A DNA stretch of 64,000 bases from Longitalea luteola (GTDB lineage: Bacteria > Bacteroidota > Bacteroidia > Chitinophagales > Chitinophagaceae): contig NZ_JAFIQX010000003.1 in NCBI RefSeq assembly GCF_017356035.1, positions 186,001-250,000 on the forward strand, in the 5' to 3' direction. A model generated the notes under the pieces. It did not search any database, was not told the DNA's origin, and was given only the letters and a program-made list of their open reading frames with translations. How positions within the stretch are numbered: the stretch's first letter is position 1; every line of letters starts with the position of its first letter. Made by a program: the position numbers and the translations under genes. Below, piece by piece: positions 58,737-64,000 of this stretch.

Positions 58737-59990
58737 ATGCAATTGAAAAGAGTTGTTGTAACCGGTATCGGTGCCCTTACACCTATCGGTAATAGTTTAC
58801 AGGAATATTGGAACGGACTCATCAACGGAGTATCCGGTGCCGATTTTATTACCCACTTTGATGCCTCCAAATTCAAAACGCGCTTTGCCTGCGAGTTAAA
58901 GAATTTCGACCCGTTGAATTTCCTCGATCGTAAGGAAGCCCGCAAAATTGACCGTTTTACCCAAACGGCCATTATCTCCAGCGATCAGGCAGTCATCGAT
59001 GCCGGCATTAATAAAGATAATGTAAACGTTGACCGGGTTGGCGTTGTATTCGCCAGCGGTATCGGCGGTTTAATTACCTTCCAGGAAGAAGTGGTGAACT
59101 TCGCCAAAGGCGATGGAACCCCCCGCTACAATCCTTTCTTCATTCCTAAAATGATCCTGGATATTGCAGCTGGTCACATTTCTATGCGGCATGGTTTTCG
59201 CGGCCCCAATTTTGCCGTGGTAAGTGCCTGCGCCTCTTCTACCAATGCCATCATGGATGCGTTTAACCTCATCAGGCTTGGCAAAGCCGATATCATTCTT
59301 ACCGGCGGTGCTGAAAGTGTTATCAGCGAAGCAGGTGTGGGTGGCTTCAATGCCATGAAAGCCCTGAGCGAACGCAACGATGATCCTAAAACAGCAAGCC
59401 GTCCCTATGATAAAGAGCGCGATGGGTTTGTTATGGGTGAAGGCTCCGGTGTACTGGTAGTAGAAGAACTGGAACACGCGTTAAAACGTGGCGCCAAGAT
59501 CTATTGCGAGATCGCCGGTTGTGGAGCTACAGCCGATGCGCACCATATCACAGCCCCGCATCCCGAAGGATTGGGCGCGAAGAACGTTATGTTGGCCGCT
59601 TTTGAAGACGCCGGCATGAAACCCGAGGATATTGATTATATTAATACCCACGGAACCTCTACACCGTTAGGTGATATTGCCGAAGTAAAAGCAATAACCG
59701 ATGTTTTTGGCGAACATGCCTATAATGTTAACATCAGTTCAACCAAGTCTATGACGGGTCACTGTTTAGGTGCTGCCGGAGTAGTTGAAGCCATAGCCTG
59801 TATCATGAGCGTGGTACATGATATTGTTCCGCCTACTATCAATCATTTTACCGACGACCCTGACCTCGATCCGCGGTTAAATTTCACCTTTGACAAAGCC
59901 CAGCAGCGCCCGGTACGTGCTGCATTAAGTAATACATTCGGGTTTGGAGGGCATAACGCCTGTGTGATCGTGAAAAAATATAAAGCGTAA
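58737..59990 (+). CDS. fabF: Beta-ketoacyl-ACP synthase II
   Basis: Condenses malonyl-ACP with growing acyl-ACP. 417 residues from the ATG at 58737 (MQLKRVVVTGIGALTP); upstream codons read through the acpP-fabF hairpin and are excluded. Catalytic Cys in VVSACASSTNA (about 163), and the two histidines in NTHGTSTPLGD and KSMTGHCLGAAG complete the Cys-His-His triad. GFGGHNA near the C terminus. Confidence 0.97.
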   Translation: MQLKRVVVTGIGALTPIGNSLQEYWNGLINGVSGADFITHFDASKFKTRFACELKNFDPLNFLDRKEARKIDRFTQTAIISSDQAVIDAGINKDNVNVDRVGVVFASGIGGLITFQEEVVNFAKGDGTPRYNPFFIPKMILDIAAGHISMRHGFRGPNFAVVSACASSTNAIMDAFNLIRLGKADIILTGGAESVISEAGVGGFNAMKALSERNDDPKTASRPYDKERDGFVMGEGSGVLVVEELEHALKRGAKIYCEIAGCGATADAHHITAPHPEGLGAKNVMLAAFEDAGMKPEDIDYINTHGTSTPLGDIAEVKAITDVFGEHAYNVNISSTKSMTGHCLGAAGVVEAIACIMSVVHDIVPPTINHFTDDPDLDPRLNFTFDKAQQRPVRAALSNTFGFGGHNACVIVKKYKA

Positions 59991-60093
59991 CTTTATACGC
60001 TGTGAGTTGATGAACTATTGAATCTGACGGCTGCGGACTCCTGGCCCTATTTATGATTTTTTGGCTTAATGAAAAATTTGTAGATTGACAATT

Positions 60094-60828
60094 GTGGGAA
60101 TCCTGGACCGCTTTTTAGGCAAAGAAGAGAATCTTTCTTTTAAAAAGAATCTGCGCAATGTACTGGGTTTTACCCCAGGCAAGCTCGCATTATATAAGGC
60201 TGCCCTTACACATAGGTCGGTAAGGGATAATGCCGACGAAAATAATGAACGGCTCGAGTACCTCGGAGATGCAATACTCAGTGGGATCGTAGCCGATTTT
60301 CTTTTTAAGAAATACCCCTACAAAGAAGAAGGCTTCCTCACCGAAATGCGCTCCAAAATGGTGAATCGTAACAAGCTCAACGAGATCGCCATCAAAATGG
60401 GCTTAAAAAAGATCACTTTCTACAATAAGTTCGACAATTCGCTAAAGATGAGCCAGATCTTTGGCAATACCCTGGAAGCTGTGGTTGGCGCCATTTACCT
60501 CGACCGGGGCTTTACAAAGACCAAACAATGGGTGTTTGAATGCATCATCATTCCCCATTTGTATATGGAAGACCTGGAGAACCTCGAGATCAACCACAAA
60601 AATAAATTATACGGCTGGGCCAATAAGAACGGCAAGAACCTCGAATTTGAAACCCTCGATGAACGCATTGAAGGTGGCCGCCGCCTCTTTACCATCGGCG
60701 CCGTTGTCGATGGCGAATTACTGGCCGAAGGCAAAGCCTATAATAAGAAAGACGCCAGCCAGATAGCCGCCGCCATCGCTATAGATAAACTCGGTTTGAA
60801 TAAAACCGAAGCAGCGGAGGAGGAATAG
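60094..60828 (+). CDS. rnc: Ribonuclease III
   Basis: Double-strand-specific endonuclease for rRNA and mRNA processing. About 244 residues: the catalytic signature NERLEYLGDAIL (about 50-61), the second acidic motif NTLEAVVGAIYLD, and a C-terminal double-stranded-RNA-binding domain (KNKLYGWANKNGKN..ASQIAAAIAI). No ATG fits; GTG at 60094 (MGILDRFLGKEE) is my choice, with TTG at 60085 the alternative. The stop is followed at once by a 14-unit heptad array. Confidence 0.95.
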   Translation: MGILDRFLGKEENLSFKKNLRNVLGFTPGKLALYKAALTHRSVRDNADENNERLEYLGDAILSGIVADFLFKKYPYKEEGFLTEMRSKMVNRNKLNEIAIKMGLKKITFYNKFDNSLKMSQIFGNTLEAVVGAIYLDRGFTKTKQWVFECIIIPHLYMEDLENLEINHKNKLYGWANKNGKNLEFETLDERIEGGRRLFTIGAVVDGELLAEGKAYNKKDASQIAAAIAIDKLGLNKTEAAEEE

Positions 60829-60926
60829 AGGCAAAAGGCAAAAGGCTGAAGGCAAAAGGCTGAAGGCTGAAGGCTGAAGGCTGAAGGCTGAAGGCTGAAG
60901 GCTGAAGGCTGAAGGCTGAAGGCTGA
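60829..60926. repeat. Heptad array (14 units) AGGCTGA/AGGCAAA
   Basis: Starts on the base after the rnc stop: AGGCAAA x2, AGGCTGA, AGGCAAA, then AGGCTGA x10, with no phase slip. It is the most uniform array in the window and so likely the youngest. Confidence 0.96.
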
Positions 60927-61411
60927 AGATCTTGGCGGCGCAAGGTCGATTATAAATTTCAGTCGAAAGAAACTATTTCACTATCTGCTATTGAACTTAC
61001 CGTTAACTTCTATACCTCAATTTTCACGGTCACTGGTTACGCGGCAACTTAGTCAACTTATACTGGCCAACTTATATTACTCTCACTGTCCCTCCATTCA
61101 CTGTCCTTTATTAACAGGATCTACCGGTCAACCAGGCCAGCCGGTAAGCCCCTCAATGCAGCGACCCTTAAAGAGTTCCCCTTATTGTAAAATATTTCCA
61201 TATATGGGAAGATTTCCGGCAGTTGGTGATTGGTTCCTGCGCAGGAAATAATGTTTTTTTGAGAATTTATGAAACTTGCATATAAGGCTGAAGTTCACTT
61301 GTTTGTACAGGAAAAAACGTCATCAAAACAGTTAACGATACCCTTCGTTTTTACCATACCAGGTAAATCAGGTACGTGTATTGAAAATATACTGTCGTAA
61401 CTGTTCACCCG
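60927..61411. other. Gene-free spacer of about 480 bp
   Basis: Contains loose CAACTTA/GTTAAC words (61000-61080) and a short CACTGTCC repeat (61084-61110). An 86-codon plus-strand ORF (60991-61251) shows no family motif and has Ser/Pro-rich random-looking composition; I do not call it. Confidence 0.4.
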
Positions 61412-62371
61412 ATGAAATCAATTTACACGATCCTAGTATCCTTTCTGATGACAACCAGCCTGATGGCTGAATCGATCACCGCCAAAACAGGCGATTGGGA
61501 TAAGCCAACGTCCTGGAACCAGGGCCGTATCCCAGCCAATGGCGACAGCATTATAATCCCGGAAAATAAAACGGTAATCCTCGACGGCAATGCCGATCTG
61601 GAAAACGTAGTACTGATCATCAAAGGCGTATTGCAACTGGAAAACGGCAAACTGAGATTTGACCTGCCGAGCCGCATCATCATTTATACCGGCGGAAAAA
61701 TAACCGGTATCAACAATAACGATCAGGTAAAAATTGGTGATGAATTTAAGTTCAGAGGTTCACAGCTCGTTCAAACAGGCTATAGCTACGCTGATCAGTC
61801 AACAGGCGATGGCTTTTTATCTGCAGCGGTGCTGCCCGTTATCTTTCAATCTTTTTATGTTACCCGCCAGGGATCAACTATCCAGCTTAGCTGGAGCACA
61901 AGTGAAGAACTGAACAACCAGTATTATGCAGTGGAAAAAAGCGCCGATGCGCGCAGCTGGAAACAGGTTGCTGTAGTGGCCGGTGCAGGTACATCAAACC
62001 TGGTGAACAAATACGGTTACACCGATAAAAATATTACTGATGCAGTGGTATATTACCGCATTCGCCAGGTAGACATAAGCGGTGCTGTCTTTTATTCTGC
62101 CATCCGCTCCCTGCGTAATAGCGGAACCAGCCAGGTAGCTGACATCTATGCTTCATCCAACAAAACAGTTACCATCGACTTTAACAGCGATATAAAAGAT
62201 AACGTTTCCATACAGTTGATAAACATGAGCGGGCAGGTGATCGTGCGTAAGGAATTTCACCAGGCTTCTTACCGGCTTGTCGTAAACGCGATGAGTGCCG
62301 GCTCCGGTGTGTACGTTGTACGGGTTAGTGATAACAAGGGCTGGAGCGAGGTTAAGAAAATAGCATTGTAG
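61412..62371 (+). CDS. Secreted protein with type IX secretion sorting domain
   Basis: 319 residues: signal peptide (IYTILVSFLMTTSLMAES), a G8-like beta-rich N-terminal part (AKTGDWDKPTSWNQGRIPANGDS..IIPENKTVIL), and a fibronectin-like segment (QLSWSTSEELNNQYYAVEKS). The C-terminal sorting domain is of type A form (ASSNKTVTIDFNSD..SIQLINMSGQVI..GVYVVRVSDNKG..KKIAL). It should be exported by the type IX system and processed at the surface. Ligand unknown. Ends at a strong terminator. Confidence 0.82.
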   Translation: MKSIYTILVSFLMTTSLMAESITAKTGDWDKPTSWNQGRIPANGDSIIIPENKTVILDGNADLENVVLIIKGVLQLENGKLRFDLPSRIIIYTGGKITGINNNDQVKIGDEFKFRGSQLVQTGYSYADQSTGDGFLSAAVLPVIFQSFYVTRQGSTIQLSWSTSEELNNQYYAVEKSADARSWKQVAVVAGAGTSNLVNKYGYTDKNITDAVVYYRIRQVDISGAVFYSAIRSLRNSGTSQVADIYASSNKTVTIDFNSDIKDNVSIQLINMSGQVIVRKEFHQASYRLVVNAMSAGSGVYVVRVSDNKGWSEVKKIAL

Positions 62372-62406
62372 GTTTAAATGGTCCTCATATTAGGTAAACA
62401 GTAATG

Positions 62407-62437
62407 GTTCCGCTGTGTCTACAGCGGAACTTTTTTT
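62407..62437 (+). terminator. Terminator after the T9SS protein gene
   Basis: GTTCCGCTGT-gtct-ACAGCGGAAC (10-bp perfect stem) and TTTTTTT. Confidence 0.92.
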
Positions 62438-62581
62438 GTATCTATTGCGTATATTTTTCTAACGTAACCAGCACAGTTACAGCTGATTTGGTCTATTATC
62501 TGCCCAGGGTATGGATTATTACCTATACATGTATTATATTCACCGCGTTAAGTCACTATCTTTAAAGGGAATTGCTTTGTC

Positions 62582-63196
62582 ATGTCCGCATTTGACCCGG
62601 AACGTCATATTACCAATGTAGACTACAAGATTGTAGCCGCTTTGGAAAAAATTTCTGAAGTATTCAGGGTTTTGTTATGGACAGAAGCCAAGGAACATAA
62701 GCTGAGTCCGATACAGATGCAGCTGTTGATCTTTATCAAATACCATAACTCCGATAAACAGCGCCGCATCGCTTCCATGGCGCGGGAGTTCAATCTTACC
62801 AAAGCCACTATCAGTGACTCCATTAAAGTGCTGGAACTAAAAGGATTGATAAAACGGTCAGACGATGTGCTGGATTCCCGCAGTTTTAATTTTTCGCTTA
62901 CTGAGCAGGGTATGAAGCTCACCGGCATGATAGAGAATTTCACCTTGCCCCTCGATGGCGCCATCGCTACCTTATCGCCGCTGCAAAAAGAGCAGTTTCT
63001 GATGGCGATACTTGAACTTATCTACCGCCTCAATCAGAATGGCATCATTTCTACCCAGCGCATGTGTTATAATTGTTTCTATTATAATGGCGACCGCCAA
63101 CAGGTGCACTATTGCAACCTGATGCAAAAGGCGCTGGTCATTGATGAATTGCGCATTGAATGCCCCGAGCATAAGACAACAAGCAATAGACAATAG
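62582..63196 (+). CDS. MarR-type winged-helix regulator with C-terminal cysteine cluster
   Basis: 204 residues. Winged-helix core about 38-115 (LSPIQMQLLIFIKYH, MAREFNLTKATISDSIKVLELKGLI, RSFNFSLTEQG). The C-terminal region carries four cysteines in order CYNC (about 161-164), HYC (about 178) and IEC-P-E-H (about 195), enough for an Fe-S cluster or zinc. That would make it a redox- or metal-responsive regulator; this is inferred. The -7-like box TATCTTTA is at 62557. The final NRQ and stop are supplied by a CAATAGA heptad array. Target genes are unknown. Confidence 0.82.
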   Translation: MSAFDPERHITNVDYKIVAALEKISEVFRVLLWTEAKEHKLSPIQMQLLIFIKYHNSDKQRRIASMAREFNLTKATISDSIKVLELKGLIKRSDDVLDSRSFNFSLTEQGMKLTGMIENFTLPLDGAIATLSPLQKEQFLMAILELIYRLNQNGIISTQRMCYNCFYYNGDRQQVHYCNLMQKALVIDELRIECPEHKTTSNRQ

Positions 63197-63294
63197 ACAA
63201 AAGGCAATGCGCTCGTATGGCGGGGTGTTTGATTGCTAACAAGCTGATTGCAGATAGGGTGCTTTGTCAATTGCCAATTGTCAATTGCCTATTG
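63184..63294. repeat. Heptad arrays CAATAGA and YCAATTG
   Basis: 63184-63211: CAATAGA x2, CAAAAGG, CAATGCG; contains the MarR-type stop codon (63194-63196). 63267-63294: TCAATTG, CCAATTG, TCAATTG, CCTATTG; contains the stop of the convergent epimerase gene (complement of 63289-63291). Confidence 0.88.
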
Positions 63295-63693
63295 ATCCTT
63301 CATTTCCATACAGAGTTCAATCAACACGCCATTTGTTCCTTTTGGATGTAAAAAACAAACCAGTTTGTTGTCGGCACCGCGTTTGGGTTTATCATTGAGC
63401 AGCACAAAACCCGCATCCACCAGCCGCTTCATTTCTGCTTCAATATCGGCCACCTCAAAAGCAATGTGATGGATCCCTTCGCCCTTTTTATCAATATACC
63501 GGGCAATCACCCCTTCGGCACTGCTGCTTTCGAGCAGTTCAATTTTTGAATCACCGGTTTTAAAAAAAGCAGTAGTTACCTGTTCACTTTCCACCTGTTC
63601 CGTTTTGTAACAAGGCGTATTCAGCAGTTTTTCAAACAGGGGTATCGATTGCGATAACTCGCGAACGGCAATGCCTATGTGTTCAATTTTCAT
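63289..63693 (-). CDS. mce: Methylmalonyl-CoA epimerase
   Basis: Interconverts (R)- and (S)-methylmalonyl-CoA in propionate metabolism. 134-residue VOC-fold protein beginning MKIEHIGIAVREL with metal-ligand His 5, later GEGIHHIAFEV and the ELLE/IELC glutamates. The length is normal. The last codons (KDQ) and TAG come from the CAATTG heptad array. Methylmalonyl-CoA mutase is not in the window. Confidence 0.92.
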   Translation of the reverse strand: MKIEHIGIAVRELSQSIPLFEKLLNTPCYKTEQVESEQVTTAFFKTGDSKIELLESSSAEGVIARYIDKKGEGIHHIAFEVADIEAEMKRLVDAGFVLLNDKPKRGADNKLVCFLHPKGTNGVLIELCMEMKDQ

Positions 63694-63699
63694 TTAATT

Positions 63700-63865
63700 G
63701 ATAAGTTGATAGGTTGGAAAGTTAATAAGTAATCTCAAGTTGGCAGTTTGCAAATTGTTACAGGTTACAAGTAACAGGTTTCAAGGCTTTTAAATTTGTG
63801 AACCCTGTCTGCTATACAGCCTTCCGGCGCTGAGGCCCTGTAACCTGAAACACGGAACCTGTAAC
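63700..63865. repeat. Octad GATAAGTT and heptad NNTAACN arrays
   Basis: 63700-63731: GATAAGTT, GATAGGTT, GGAAAGTT, AATAAGTA (8-bp). 63758-63785: TTACAGG, TTACAAG, TAACAGG, TTTCAAG (7-bp). 63838-63865: CTGTAAC, CTGAAAC, ACGGAAC, CTGTAAC (7-bp). Confidence 0.8.
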
Positions 63866-63907
63866 CACTGTTTTTATTAACCGGCAACCAAAGAGAACCA
63901 TTATGAT

Positions 63908-63915
63908 TAATTTTG
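63908..63915 (+). promoter_or_regulatory. -7 box TAATTTTG of the cysteine desulfurase gene
   Basis: Exact TAnnTTTG match 12 bp upstream of the ATG at 63928. Confidence 0.5.
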
Positions 63916-63927
63916 TGTTCACATATC

Positions 63928-64000
63928 ATGCTGAAACTGCCAATCTATCTCGATCATAATGCTACCACGCCCTGCGACCCGCGGGTAATGGAAGTGATGT
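63928..64000 (+). CDS. Cysteine desulfurase (N-terminal fragment, runs off the window)
   Basis: Frame from ATG at 63928 to the window end encodes MLKLPIYLDHNATTPCDPRV and continues MEVM. The YLDHNATTP(x)DPRV pattern is the N terminus of NifS/IscS PLP enzymes that strip sulfur from cysteine for Fe-S cluster or tRNA thiolation. Only 24 residues are visible, so IscS versus other subtypes cannot be resolved. Confidence 0.85.
   Translation, partial: MLKLPIYLDHNATTPCDPRVMEVM

Noticed and set aside
60991-61251. 86-codon plus-strand ORF between rnc and the T9SS gene
   Set aside because: No family motif, biased Ser/Pro/Leu composition and placement in repeat-rich spacer.
1-64000. tRNA genes or insertion sequences
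   Set aside because: Scanning spacers by eye for T-loop-like GGTTCRA motifs with matching acceptor stems, and for transposase motifs with terminal repeats, gave nothing convincing; a tRNAscan and IS search would settle it.

Overview
This 64 kb window looks like chromosomal DNA of a Bacteroidota bacterium, most likely the family Chitinophagaceae (Niastella/Chitinophaga-like). The grounds are: -7 promoter boxes of the TAnnTTTG type instead of -10 boxes, few clear Shine-Dalgarno sites, phylum-typical genes (gldB, a type IX secretion sorting domain, DUF5686, DUF2490, DUF4399, the MoxR/DUF58/Bat cluster, a TolB-like/Omp85 fusion, N-acylornithine carbamoyltransferase) and many short intergenic repeats. 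I saw no rRNA, tRNA, IS element, prophage or CRISPR array.

Layout. 1-156: end of a probable M28 peptidase. 279-10188 (minus): a nearly complete arginine operon, read GNAT acyltransferase (probable glutamate N-acylation) > argG > argC > [four-helix-bundle protein] > argD > argF' > argB > argE > [four-helix-bundle protein] > argH. It uses acylated intermediates up to acyl-citrulline. 10691-12296 (minus): GGGP synthase and a DUF2490 protein. 12689-17363 (plus): B12-dependent ribonucleotide reductase, a 42-residue lipoprotein and a YcxB-like protein. 17606-22148: gldB, NAD synthetase and two lipocalin-like lipoproteins. 22431-27298 (plus): MoxR-DUF58-BatD-BatA and rsgA. 27426-31016: small lipoprotein, gamma carbonic anhydrase, class III aminotransferase, DUF4399 protein. 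31017-31578: gene-poor, with a candidate small RNA. 31579-34086: DUF5686. 34680-40275 (plus): a seven-gene membrane operon headed by a membrane protein and a winged-helix regulator, with two matching operator-like sites. 40502-46482: TolB/Omp85-like protein, MBL hydrolase, flippase. 46768-52930: coiled-coil exported protein, MbnH/MbnP-type pair, arfB, dtd, MazG-like, glycyl-tRNA synthetase. 53141-60828: ferredoxin reductase-like, mfd, GNAT, acpP-fabF-rnc. 61412-64000: T9SS cargo-like protein, Cys-rich MarR regulator, methylmalonyl-CoA epimerase and the start of a cysteine desulfurase.

The most unusual content is between and inside the genes. About thirty intergenic stretches are built from degenerate words repeated in strict 7-bp register (some in 8-bp register). 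Each site has its own word (GGTAACN, NNAGCGT, CCATTSA, AGGCTGA, TCAATTG, AACTTNN, TTTCTGA and others), but the period is shared. These arrays very often touch, overlap or supply the stop codon of the neighbouring gene. Both four-helix-bundle genes that interrupt the arg operon are bracketed by arrays of matching word. A second, GC-rich palindromic element occurs right after stop codons at three places and also seems to be inserted in frame inside argB, argC and argG. A 41-bp palindrome occurs in two copies with a compensatory base change in the stem.

Functions are assigned by recognising family motifs in the translations. No database search was possible, so exact orthology, substrate specificity and start codons are judgements, flagged in each entry.
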